Under the pieces are notes generated by a model. It made no database searches. It had not been told where the DNA came from and was given only the letters and a program-made list of their open reading frames with translations. A program made the position numbers and the translations under genes. From contig JAUSGU010000012.1 in NCBI GenBank assembly GCA_030648825.1, forward strand, positions 1 through 9,775: a stretch of 9,775 bases of DNA, written 5' to 3'. This stretch comes from a bacterium (GTDB lineage Bacteria; Patescibacteriota; Minisyncoccia; Phycocordibacterales; UBA6065). How positions within the stretch are numbered: the first letter of the stretch is position 1; every line of letters begins with the position of its first letter. Below, one piece after another: positions 1 to 5,951 of this stretch.

Positions 1-1121
1 GTATCCAAATCGTCTGCCACAAAACCGAGAATACGATTCCAAAGTTCTTTATTTACTTTTCCGCCTGGAGGTAGCTCACGGATAGTCGCAACGAGTTTTT
101 TGTATGCATTAGTTGATCCATCCAATGCTTCCCATGTGAAATTAAGCTGAGTTCTATACCGGGCGCCAAGGAGAAAATAACGATAGGCTAGGGGAGGATA
201 ACCTTTTTCTTTGAGCGAGCTGAGAGTAATAAAATTTTCATCCGATTTGGCCATCTTGCCACCGGAAATGTTTACAAAAGCGTTATGCATCCAAATACGT
301 GCCGGTATTTTGCCTGTGACGCTCTCGGACTGTGCTATTTCGTTGTTGTGATGAGTGGGTATGTGATCTATACCACCTGTGTGTATGTCAAATACATCAC
401 CTAGCAAAGAGCGAGACATAGCGGAACATTCTATGTGCCAACCGGGAAAACCGACACCCCATGGAGAAGGCCATTCCATATCGCGCTTTTCTTTAGAGTT
501 TTTGCTTGCGGGAGAAAATTTCCAGAGAGCGAAATCCGTAGGATTTTTCTTTTCCTCATTTAAACCTATACGCTCGCCTTCGCGAATACCTCCTAGATTT
601 ATATTGCCGAGTTTTCCATACTCAGGAAATTTAGAAGTGTCAAAATAAATACCGTCAGAAGTAGGATAAGTAAAACCTTTTTCTGACAGAGTTTTTATCA
701 TTTTTATTTGCTCTTTAATATAACTTGTCGCTCTCGGAAATTGAGTGTCTGATGTATCTATATTGAGATCCGCCAAATCACTGAAAAATGCTTTTGTATA
801 AAACTCCGCTATGTCCCACGCAGATTTATGCTCACGCTCGCGGGCTTTTTCCATTTTATCTTCACCCGTATCGTCATCACTCGTAAAATGTCCGACATCT
901 GTAATATTGATTATTTGTTTTACTTTATATCCCGCAACCTTCATGAGACGTTTCAAAGTATCCGCAAATACATACGCGCGCAAGTTTCCTATATGAGCAT
1001 AATTATAAACCGTCGGCCCGCAATGATACATGCCAACTTTCGGCTTGCCAAAAAGACCACGCTCGATTGGCACAAATTTCTCTTTTTTTCCGGTGAGGGT
1101 ATTATAAAGCTCGATATCCAT
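1..1121 (-). CDS. cysS: Cysteinyl-tRNA synthetase, N-terminal 373 codons (3' end beyond window)
   Basis: This cytoplasmic class I aminoacyl-tRNA synthetase charges tRNA-Cys with cysteine. Translating the minus strand from 1121 gives MDIELYNTLTGKKEKF, the usual CysRS opening. The class I HIGH-type motif follows in CGPTVYNYAHIGN (HIGN at residues 43-46; C34 is a likely zinc ligand). Further zinc-site residues lie in GWHIECSAM and in the GIDHIPTHHNNE stretch. The second class I motif is KMAKS at 289-293, with Ala where KMSKS is canonical; this is a tolerated variant. The frame is open to the window edge, so roughly the last 80-100 residues (part of the anticodon-binding region) are missing. The start is fixed by family alignment and has no Shine-Dalgarno upstream. 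The gene diverges from the S41 protease gene, with 39 bp between the two start codons. The identification is secure. Confidence 0.97.
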   Translation of the reverse strand, partial: MDIELYNTLTGKKEKFVPIERGLFGKPKVGMYHCGPTVYNYAHIGNLRAYVFADTLKRLMKVAGYKVKQIINITDVGHFTSDDDTGEDKMEKAREREHKSAWDIAEFYTKAFFSDLADLNIDTSDTQFPRATSYIKEQIKMIKTLSEKGFTYPTSDGIYFDTSKFPEYGKLGNINLGGIREGERIGLNEEKKNPTDFALWKFSPASKNSKEKRDMEWPSPWGVGFPGWHIECSAMSRSLLGDVFDIHTGGIDHIPTHHNNEIAQSESVTGKIPARIWMHNAFVNISGGKMAKSDENFITLSSLKEKGYPPLAYRYFLLGARYRTQLNFTWEALDGSTNAYKKLVATIRELPPGGKVNKELWNRILGFVADDLD

Positions 1122-1124
1122 ATA

Positions 1125-1153
1125 TTGGTATAGTATACTGTTTATATTATAAT
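1125..1153 (+). promoter_or_regulatory. Promoter of the S41 protease gene, leaderless
   Basis: The -35 TTGGTA (1125-1130) is separated by exactly 17 bp from a perfect -10 TATAAT (1148-1153). Only 7 nt separate the -10 from the ATG at 1161, so the predicted transcription start falls on or next to the start codon. No ribosome-binding site can therefore exist, and a leaderless mRNA is inferred. Confidence 0.65.
1132..1137 (-). promoter_or_regulatory. Putative -10 box of cysS (near-leaderless)
   Basis: On the minus strand TATACT lies 10 nt before the cysS ATG, so transcription would begin about 3-5 nt before the start codon. No convincing -35 is seen at 17 bp. The box lies inside the -35/-10 spacer of the divergent protease promoter, so the two promoters overlap physically. 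This is motif reading only. Confidence 0.4.
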
Positions 1154-1160
1154 CGGCCTT

Positions 1161-2423
1161 ATGAATTCATCAAAACGACTCTCTCTCGGCGCTGTGTTGA
1201 TAGTTATCATTTTTATTTCCTATTTTATCGGCTTTCAATCTGGCCGAGTTTCTGTGCCTCCAGAGAGTCTGGTCGCCAACATCATAAATAAAGACGTAGA
1301 CAAACCCACAAGCGTGGATTTCTCCAGTTTCTGGACGGCTTGGAATGTCATAAATCAAAAATACGCCGGCACGACGACTGTAGACCAAGACCGTGTTTGG
1401 GGAGCCATAGAAGGCATGACGGCTTCACTCGGCGACCCTTATACCGTTTTCTTTCCGCCCGAAGAATCAAAAATATTTGCCAGCGAGATTGCTGGCAATT
1501 TTGAAGGTGTCGGCATGGAAGTGGGAGTCAAAGACAACAAACTGGTGGTTGTGTCGCCCATAAAAGACTCTCCGGCTGAAATAGGTGGAGTCAGAGCAGG
1601 TGATTTCATCATGATGATAGACGGCAAAGAATCTCTCACCATGCCGACAGACAAAGCGGTGCAAATGATTCGGGGCAAATCCGGCACAAAAGTAAAATTA
1701 ACTCTAGTGCGTGAGGGTGTGAAAAATCCGATAGAAATAACCATTACTCGGACCACCATAGATCTGCCAACGGTAAAAACAACCACAAAGAGCGAAACGA
1801 GCACAGCTGGCGGTGATGTGAACGGTATAGGATTGCGAAAAGACGGCATTTTTGTCATTTCGCTCTACAGTTTCAGCGCTAATTCAGCAAATCTTTTTAG
1901 AAACGCTCTGAAAGAATTCAGAAATTCTGGCTATAACAAACTTATCTTGGACTTGCGCGGAAATCCGGGTGGATATCTGGAAGCGGCGACTGATATGGCG
2001 TCTTGGTTTTTGCCTAGTGGCAAGATAGTCGTGCGTGAAGAATTCGGTAAAGACAGAGAAGAACGTATATATAGAAGCAAAGGCTACGATATCTTCCCTG
2101 ACAAATTACGTATGATTATTTTGGTTGATAGTGGTTCGGCTTCAGCTTCCGAAATTTTGGCCGGTGCTCTCTCTGAAAACGGTGTGGCTAAATTGGTGGG
2201 TACAAAAACATTTGGTAAAGGTTCTGTTCAGGAATTGGTGAATATCACGAGCGACACGTCTTTGAAAGTGACAATCGCCAAATGGCTCACACCAAACGGT
2301 CACTCAATATCACAGCAGGGGATCGTGCCGGATTATGTCGTGGAAGTTACACCAGAAGATATAAAAAATAAAAAAGACAGACAGATGGATAGAGCGGTGG
2401 AATTGCTTTCAAAGGAATCATAG
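1161..2423 (+). CDS. S41 family carboxy-terminal processing protease (CtpA/Prc type), membrane-anchored
   Basis: This serine protease of the C-terminal processing family is predicted to act outside the membrane on exported proteins. The 420-aa product has an uncleaved-looking N-terminal membrane segment (about residues 8-26, rich in Val/Ile/Phe). A helical prodomain-like stretch follows (about 52-105), with the family signature GDPYTVFF at 91-98. Next come a PDZ domain (about 113-198, with EGVGMEVG and GGVRAGDFIMMIDG) and the S41 catalytic core (about 225-395). DLRGNPGG lies at 264-271. The Ser/Lys dyad is best placed at S328 in SGSASASE and K353 in FGKGSVQ, 25 residues apart as in the family, with Q357 following. 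All catalytic elements are intact and the length is typical. rplI begins 35 bp downstream on the same strand, so read-through is possible. The substrate is unknown. Confidence 0.96.
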   Translation: MNSSKRLSLGAVLIVIIFISYFIGFQSGRVSVPPESLVANIINKDVDKPTSVDFSSFWTAWNVINQKYAGTTTVDQDRVWGAIEGMTASLGDPYTVFFPPEESKIFASEIAGNFEGVGMEVGVKDNKLVVVSPIKDSPAEIGGVRAGDFIMMIDGKESLTMPTDKAVQMIRGKSGTKVKLTLVREGVKNPIEITITRTTIDLPTVKTTTKSETSTAGGDVNGIGLRKDGIFVISLYSFSANSANLFRNALKEFRNSGYNKLILDLRGNPGGYLEAATDMASWFLPSGKIVVREEFGKDREERIYRSKGYDIFPDKLRMIILVDSGSASASEILAGALSENGVAKLVGTKTFGKGSVQELVNITSDTSLKVTIAKWLTPNGHSISQQGIVPDYVVEVTPEDIKNKKDRQMDRAVELLSKES

Positions 2424-2441
2424 ACAGGCGGAAGAAAGTAA

Positions 2442-2447
2442 TATAGT
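2442..2447 (+). promoter_or_regulatory. Putative -10 box of rplI
   Basis: TATAGT lies 11 nt before the rplI start codon and just after the protease stop. It would give a leader of about 4-5 nt. No -35 match is visible, and there is no Shine-Dalgarno at a usable distance (the purine run at 2430-2438 is too far away). rplI may instead be read from the protease promoter. Confidence 0.35.
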
Positions 2448-2458
2448 CTGTATGAACT

Positions 2459-2902
2459 ATGAAAATTGTATTGACAAAGGATGTGAAGGGGGTGGGGAAG
2501 AAGCATGATATAAAAACGGTAGCGGACGGCTTTGCTTTAAATAGTCTCATACCGCACGGAATGGCCGAAGTGGCAACGACGCAAGTTCTCGGTCGTGTAG
2601 AAAAAATGAGAAAACAAGAAGAAGTGGATAAAAAAGTGCGTGAGGATTTACTCGGAAAAAACATCAAATCTCTCCATGATGTGGTTGTGGAAGTCGCCCT
2701 ACCAGCCAATGAAAAAGGTCACCTCTTTGCAGGCATACATACAGCCGAAATCGCGCCATTAGTGAGAGAACAAACCCGTATAGATGTCTTGCCTGAATTT
2801 ATAAAACTGGATAAACCAATCAAAGAAGTAGGGGAGCACAAAATAGATGTTTCTATTCACGGCAAATCTGCGACATTCATTTTGAATATAAAAGCAAAAT
2901 AG
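2459..2902 (+). CDS. rplI: Large-subunit ribosomal protein L9
   Basis: L9 binds 23S rRNA near the base of the L1 stalk and helps maintain reading frame. The 147-aa product has the family length and both domains. The N-terminal rRNA-binding domain starts MKIVLTKDVKGVGKKHD and continues VADGFALNSLIPHGMA. A charged helical linker runs through about residues 45-75, and the C-terminal domain covers about 80-147, ending ILNIKAK. The start matches the family N-terminus. The last codons (AAA GCA AAA TAG) form the outer end of the 35-bp inverted-repeat arm shared with the downstream flank of rpmA. L9 is reported missing from several CPR lineages, so its presence argues for a Parcubacteria-like host; this is an inference. 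Confidence 0.97.
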   Translation: MKIVLTKDVKGVGKKHDIKTVADGFALNSLIPHGMAEVATTQVLGRVEKMRKQEEVDKKVREDLLGKNIKSLHDVVVEVALPANEKGHLFAGIHTAEIAPLVREQTRIDVLPEFIKLDKPIKEVGEHKIDVSIHGKSATFILNIKAK

Positions 2903-3018
2903 CAAAAGAAGTGTTCTTGCGGAGACGCCTGAGGCGCGACGGCGCCGAAGCCGAGGAAGTTTTCTAGCAAGAAAACTTCCGTGCTCCGCAAGAACACTTC
3001 TTTTGCTATTTTGCTTTT
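2890..3018. repeat. Large inverted-repeat element / bidirectional terminator between rplI and rpmA
   Basis: A perfect 35-bp inverted repeat has its left arm at 2890-2924 and right arm at 2984-3018, around a 59-bp centre. The centre holds a GC-rich block (2925-2954) and a second perfect hairpin with an 11-bp stem (2955-2965 with 2970-2980, loop AGCA). The outer arms are A-rich on the left and T-rich on the right. RNA from either convergent gene therefore folds into a long stem ending in a U-rich run, as in a bidirectional intrinsic terminator. The left arm includes the last four codons of rplI, and the right arm stops 2 bp before the rpmA stop codon. The GC-rich centre stands out from the AT-rich surroundings and shares short words with the element at 9619-9729. 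Confidence 0.85.
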
Positions 3019-3020
3019 CC

Positions 3021-3293
3021 TTACTCTACATTCACCACATTCTTTACTTTCGTTTTGTTATTGAAACCAATCTTACGCTTTATGGAATTTCTGACGACAC
3101 CGGCCTTTGTGGAATAAATAGTATAATCGCGACCGAGAGCGGTATTTTTACCAGCCAAAGTGTTGAGACCCTCCTGACGGACAATAATAGAACCGATTTT
3201 GGCTGTTTCGCCCGCATAGAGTTTGATCCCGAGATATCGCGGATTTGAATCGCGACCGTTTTTGGTTGTACCTGCTGATTTTTTGGTTGCCAT
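3021..3293 (-). CDS. rpmA: Large-subunit ribosomal protein L27
   Basis: L27 sits close to the peptidyl-transferase centre, where its N-terminal tail contacts tRNA. The 90-aa product begins MATKKSAGTTKNGRDSNPRYLG, an L27 opening in which AGTT replaces the more usual GSSRNGRDS spelling. It continues with GSIIVRQEG and GKNTALGRDYTIYSTKAGVV. It has no cleaved N-terminal extension of the Firmicutes type. The tail (about 75-90) is basic and ends KTKVKNVVNVE. The gene converges on rplI and diverges from the lysozyme-like gene. rplU, the usual partner of rpmA, is not adjacent here. No Shine-Dalgarno precedes the start. Confidence 0.97.
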   Translation of the reverse strand: MATKKSAGTTKNGRDSNPRYLGIKLYAGETAKIGSIIVRQEGLNTLAGKNTALGRDYTIYSTKAGVVRNSIKRKIGFNNKTKVKNVVNVE

Positions 3294-3315
3294 ATTGTTT
3301 TATATTTGAACTATG

Positions 3316-3344
3316 AATATACACAAATACGCCTTTAAAATCAA
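3316..3344 (-). promoter_or_regulatory. Promoter of rpmA
   Basis: On the minus strand, TTGATT (3339-3344) and TATATT (3316-3321) are separated by exactly 17 bp. The -10 ends 22 nt before the ATG, giving a leader of roughly 15 nt without a Shine-Dalgarno. The region between this promoter and the opposite-facing promoters for the lysozyme-like gene is only a few base pairs. Confidence 0.55.
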
Positions 3345-3350
3345 GGGTTT

Positions 3351-3379
3351 TTGACAGATATGAGAATCGCTTGTAGACT
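3351..3379 (+). promoter_or_regulatory. Upstream tandem promoter P1 of the lysozyme-like gene
   Basis: A perfect -35 TTGACA (3351-3356), a 17-bp spacer and TAGACT (3374-3379, 4 of 6 consensus) lie exactly 30 bp upstream of P2. The -35 regions of both promoters share TTGACARATA, so this may be a duplicated promoter. Confidence 0.4.
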
Positions 3380-3380
3380 A

Positions 3381-3409
3381 TTGACAAATAAAACGATAGG
3401 TGCTATAAT
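3381..3409 (+). promoter_or_regulatory. Consensus promoter P2 of the lysozyme-like gene
   Basis: TTGACA (3381-3386), a 17-bp spacer and TATAAT (3404-3409) match the sigma-70 consensus at all twelve positions. TGC immediately before the -10 adds an extended -10 (TGNTATAAT). The predicted start is about 3416, giving a 99-nt leader before the ATG at 3515. It is one of the two strongest-looking promoters in the window. Confidence 0.85.
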
Positions 3410-3415
3410 AGAAGC

Positions 3416-3514
3416 ACATCAGAGTTTGATCTCTGGTGATTTGTTTTTTAGGTTTTTACTCTCAAAAGCGCAAGCTGATAGGGTAAATACTTCAAAAACC
3501 TTGAACCTTAAATT
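3416..3514 (+). promoter_or_regulatory. Structured 5' leader with terminator-like hairpin at the RNA start
   Basis: The RNA would begin with an 8-bp hairpin (3417-3424 with 3431-3438, one G-U pair, loop TTTGAT). It is followed directly by a T-rich tract (3439-3449, ATTTGTTTTTT), which is the form of an intrinsic terminator. Downstream, AGGTTTTT (from about 3450) can pair with AAAAACCT (about 3494-3501). This encloses a partial ACTCT/AGGGT stem and a small AGC-GCAA-GCT hairpin. The layout suggests attenuation or a regulatory leader. No known riboswitch class was recognised. Confidence 0.4.
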
Positions 3515-3988
3515 ATGATAGAGCTTACAACCACACTTCTCATGCTCGCCAGCGCATTCACACCGGCGACAGCGAAAATCGTTGCCGATGCAAAAGAAAA
3601 TGCAATCGCGAGCGAGAAGAATGATATGACCATAGAACAGGCAATATCACCAAATCATCCTCTCACCTCTGTATCCGTAGAAGCGTATGTGCGCGATTAT
3701 TTCGCGAAAGATCCGATTCTAGCGGAGATAGCAAAATGCGAATCAACCTTTAGACAATTCGACTCCCGCGGCAACGTGATCCGAGGCGAAGTAAACAAAG
3801 GCGACATAGGTATCATGCAAATTAACAAGTATTACCATGAGGAAGATGCCGTCAAACTCGGTTTTGACATCTACACATTCAACGGAAACCTCGGTTACGC
3901 CAAATGGCTCTATGCCAAATACGGCGATGCTCCTTGGAACAATTCCGGAAAATGTTGGAAAAAATACCGTGAGATTGCCATGAAGTAA
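3515..3988 (+). CDS. Small lysozyme-like / SLT-type transglycosylase, exported
   Basis: This is a predicted peptidoglycan-cleaving enzyme of the lysozyme-like (soluble lytic transglycosylase) fold, of a short kind common in CPR genomes. The 157-aa product begins with a weak hydrophobic segment (about 5-20, TTTLLMLASAFTPATA) that may be a signal peptide or anchor, although the usual basic n-region is absent. After a linker (about 21-55) comes the catalytic part. AKCESTFRQ holds the probable catalytic Glu at 76. DIGIMQIN (97-104) is the family substrate-cleft motif. The domain continues through YHEEDAVKLG and NLGYAKWLYAKYG to APWNNSGKCW. C75 and C147 are the only cysteines and probably form a disulfide. 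An in-frame stop two codons upstream fixes the start region, and no Shine-Dalgarno is seen. The gene has its own promoter and terminator, so it is monocistronic. Confidence 0.85.
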   Translation: MIELTTTLLMLASAFTPATAKIVADAKENAIASEKNDMTIEQAISPNHPLTSVSVEAYVRDYFAKDPILAEIAKCESTFRQFDSRGNVIRGEVNKGDIGIMQINKYYHEEDAVKLGFDIYTFNGNLGYAKWLYAKYGDAPWNNSGKCWKKYREIAMK

Positions 3989-3996
3989 TTATTAAA

Positions 3997-4029
3997 CAAA
4001 AAGCCGTTCCAGAAATGGAGCGGTTTTTT
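3997..4029 (+). terminator. Intrinsic terminator after the lysozyme-like gene
   Basis: The stem CCGTTCCA/TGGAGCGG (4004-4011 with 4016-4023, one G-T pair) is closed by a GAAA tetraloop. It is flanked by AAAAAG on the left and TTTTTT (4024-4029) on the right. It begins about 15 bp after the stop codon. Confidence 0.85.
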
Positions 4030-4030
4030 G

Positions 4031-4059
4031 TTTACAAAAACGAGAGAGGGGAGTAGTAT
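4031..4059 (+). promoter_or_regulatory. Putative promoter of the Nudix-like gene
   Basis: TTTACA (4031-4036), a 17-bp spacer and TAGTAT (4054-4059) directly abut the preceding terminator. The overlapping TATACA (4057-4062) is an alternative -10. The ATG at 4070 lies 7-10 nt downstream, so the mRNA would be nearly leaderless. The match is moderate. Confidence 0.35.
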
Positions 4060-4069
4060 ACATCCTGAA

Positions 4070-4639
4070 ATGAAAGCCCAGATATTGCTAAATGAGCTTC
4101 TGGAGCATGGGGTTCTGCTTCACACATGGGGACTTGGCGAGGCAAAGACGTTCGAACATTTGCTTCTTGAAATTGATAACGGCGAGGTAAGTATTCGTTC
4201 TAACGGAAATGGAAAACTCGTATGGGAAAGTCGAGCTGTAGCGGTGAGGGTTACGTGTCGTATCAGAGGCTTTCTTTGGCTTCTTGTTGAAGGACAACAG
4301 GTGTTTATTGACGGCCGAACGCGCACGAGACCTTGGGTAAAAGAACTGAACGTCAGTGTCATTGAAAAACTTCATCGGAACGAATTGCCTGATGAAGCTT
4401 CAGCCAAGAGAGCTCTCAATGAGGAACTGACGATCCCGAAAAACGAGATTATTGAATTTTGGAACAAACATCCTGTGGTGAGAGTGGGACCTCTACCGTC
4501 TCAGTCATATCCAGGACTGGTCTGTGAGTTCGATATGTACCGTTTTGAGTGGGAGATGAACCCCAGGCTTTGGAACCCAGACGGATACGTTGAAATCCAA
4601 ACTGACAAATCAACGCACTTCGTTTGGGAAAAATTGTGA
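4070..4639 (+). CDS. Nudix-like domain protein with degenerate Nudix box (function uncertain)
   Basis: This 189-aa protein has no signal peptide or membrane segment. Its C-terminal half resembles the Nudix fold. EASAKRALNEELTI (109-122) lines up with the tail of the Nudix signature (R-E-U-x-E-E-x-G-U): R114 and E118-E119 are kept, but the final Gly is Thr121. The upstream Gly is missing and the upstream Glu is one residue out of register. The following PLPSQSYPGLVCEFDMYRFEWEM resembles the strand region after the box in some Nudix proteins. The N-terminal ~95 residues are unrecognised. A weakened metal site could mean a non-hydrolytic or altered member. The frame is open upstream to a TTG at 4028 inside the terminator U-tract; the ATG at 4070 is preferred. 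Codons end in C or G more often than in the neighbouring minus-strand genes. Confidence 0.6.
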   Translation: MKAQILLNELLEHGVLLHTWGLGEAKTFEHLLLEIDNGEVSIRSNGNGKLVWESRAVAVRVTCRIRGFLWLLVEGQQVFIDGRTRTRPWVKELNVSVIEKLHRNELPDEASAKRALNEELTIPKNEIIEFWNKHPVVRVGPLPSQSYPGLVCEFDMYRFEWEMNPRLWNPDGYVEIQTDKSTHFVWEKL

Positions 4640-4665
4640 GCCATAAAAAAACAAAAGCTCACTCG

Positions 4666-4695
4666 AGACCGCCTATAGAAACAGGCGGTCTTTTT
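4666..4695 (+). terminator. Intrinsic terminator after the Nudix-like gene
   Basis: The 8-bp perfect stem GACCGCCT/AGGCGGTC (4667-4674 with 4683-4690, loop 4675-4682) is followed by TTTTT. A second inverted repeat, GTGAGC/GCTCAC (4636-4641 with 4657-4662), overlaps the stop codon just before it. On the minus strand the same GC stem directly follows the stop of the small ORF at 4694-4855. Confidence 0.85.
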
Positions 4696-4855
4696 ATTTG
4701 TTCGAAATGTCAGCCTTGGGGCTGAGAAGTTTCGGGTCCGGATAAGCTCTTTTTTCTTTTAAAATATTGAACAATGTATCTGTGGTGACAATTCTTGCGG
4801 TAGTGGGTAGGGATCTGATTTTTGAATGAGCATAGGTATCTAAGTCTCTCTGCAC
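4694..4855 (-). CDS. Possible small ORF downstream of the Xer recombinase (53 aa, unrecognised)
   Basis: From a GTG at 4855 the minus strand reads MQRDLDTYAHSKIRS..., ending ...SPKADISNK, with no internal stop. The in-frame stop upstream is at 4877-4879. An ATT at 4872-4874 is an alternative start 6 codons earlier. The ORF lies 13 bp after the recombinase stop, and its TAA is followed at once by the GC-rich stem at 4667-4690, as expected for a real 3' end. The composition is varied and protein-like. There is no ATG start, no clear ribosome-binding site and no recognised domain. It could also be a remnant of a longer gene. Confidence 0.3.
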   Translation of the reverse strand: MQRDLDTYAHSKIRSLPTTARIVTTDTLFNILKEKRAYPDPKLLSPKADISNK

Positions 4856-4868
4856 AAATTTTTCATAG

Positions 4869-5843
4869 CTAATTTTTTAGAGGATGAAACTTCTTGTGCG
4901 TATCTTCGGCATACTTATCTGATGCGTGAACATATTTAGTGGTCGTGTCCAGTGATTCATGACCCAGAAGTATTTGTATTGCCACAGGACTGGCACCTTG
5001 CTCTGCGAGGTATGTCGCGAACCCGTGGCGCAAGGAATGTGCGCTTGTAGGTACGTTTATACCGAGCAGTTCGCGATATCTTTTGATTTTCATTTGCAAG
5101 TAATTTGCCGATATGCTTTTATCCTTTTTGGAGGCATTTTGACCTCTTATTGGGATAAATAAATAGGGAGAATCGCTATCTCGAATCTTTAGGTAATTAT
5201 CTATGTGCTTTTTGGCACGTTCGGTCAGGTAAATGAATCTTTGTTTCTTTCCTTTACCCTGTATGAAAATCTTGCCTGATGGGTCAATTTGAATGCATTT
5301 TAGGCTGATCAATTCGGATATACGCATACCGCTAGCAAAGAGCGTTTCAAGCATGGCACGATTTCGCAAAGCGATATTTTTATCACTCTCAAATTTCATG
5401 GGCGATTCTATGAGCCTGACAAGATCCTTGAATTCGGAAACCCGAGAATGAGGCTTCTCCATTCTAATCAATTTTATTGACCCAGGGGCCACAGGAGTCT
5501 TCTGATCCATATCAATTAGATATGAAAGATATCTTCGAAGTGATGAGAGAGTGCGATTGATAGAGCCACTTTTGAGCGTCACATGTGCTATGTCACCTTC
5601 GGCTGTCTTTCTGTCGTTAGAATTCAAATATGCCTTAAATTGCTCGATCGTCTTCTTATTTACCTCAAGGAAGGGTGGGTTACTCATCTCAGTTTTAAGA
5701 AATGTGCTGAATGTCTTCAAATCCCGCTCGTAATTGTAAAGTGTTTCCTTGGAATAATTATTTGCCTGGATATGCAAGAGAAAATCATCCATTAGTGGGA
5801 GATTCTCAGTGAAACTTTTATGTTTATTAGAATATTTTCTCAT
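4869..5843 (-). CDS. Xer-family tyrosine recombinase
   Basis: This site-specific recombinase of the XerC/XerD/XerA type probably resolves chromosome dimers or integrates DNA. The 324-aa product has an N-terminal SAM-like core-binding domain (about 14-112, with NYSKETLYNYERDLKTF). The catalytic domain (about 132-320) has the complete active set: R174 in SGMRISEL, K197 in the GKGKKQR hairpin, H269 and R272 in HSLRHGFAT, H295 in LLGHESLDTT and the nucleophile Y304 in TTKYVHAS. It ends EDTHKKFHPLKN as Xer proteins do. M19 is an alternative start. Intact catalysis, ordinary length and ordinary neighbours favour the housekeeping Xer role over a phage integrase. Only one xer gene is in view, so whether a partner exists is unknown. 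Confidence 0.93.
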   Translation of the reverse strand: MRKYSNKHKSFTENLPLMDDFLLHIQANNYSKETLYNYERDLKTFSTFLKTEMSNPPFLEVNKKTIEQFKAYLNSNDRKTAEGDIAHVTLKSGSINRTLSSLRRYLSYLIDMDQKTPVAPGSIKLIRMEKPHSRVSEFKDLVRLIESPMKFESDKNIALRNRAMLETLFASGMRISELISLKCIQIDPSGKIFIQGKGKKQRFIYLTERAKKHIDNYLKIRDSDSPYLFIPIRGQNASKKDKSISANYLQMKIKRYRELLGINVPTSAHSLRHGFATYLAEQGASPVAIQILLGHESLDTTTKYVHASDKYAEDTHKKFHPLKN

Positions 5844-5913
5844 GGTGTTTAATCTATCAGAAAGAAAGAGGGGATTGGGTATTTGCGATTATGTGGTTAC
5901 GGCTTATTTAATA

Positions 5914-5941
5914 AGGATATTATAACTGAGTATAATATCTC
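5914..5941. repeat. 28-bp inverted repeat with 6-bp centre upstream of xer (candidate Xer site or operator)
   Basis: GATATTATA (5916-5924) and its exact reverse complement TATAATATC (5931-5939) flank the 6-bp centre ACTGAG. Extended to 11-bp arms, the unit has the 11-6-11 geometry of dif sites bound by Xer recombinases. A third half-site copy ATATTATA (5950-5957) lies 33 bp from the first, in direct orientation. The repeat falls about 70-100 bp before the xer start and just downstream of its likely -10. It could equally be an operator, or partly chance in AT-rich DNA. Confidence 0.45.
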
Positions 5942-5951
5942 TAATGCTCAT

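Noticed and set aside
379..1133. Plus-strand open frames (379-648, 811-996, 828-1133)
   Set aside because: They are antisense to the clear cysS reading frame and have no family-like sequence or start signals.
4028..4069. TTG start at 4028 for the Nudix-like protein
   Set aside because: It lies in the U-tract of the preceding terminator and upstream of the likely promoter; the ATG at 4070 is better placed.
4869..5843. Reading the recombinase as a phage or element integrase
   Set aside because: No tRNA target, flanking phage genes or obvious attachment repeats are in view, and the C-terminus is Xer-like. The housekeeping role is simpler, though not proven.
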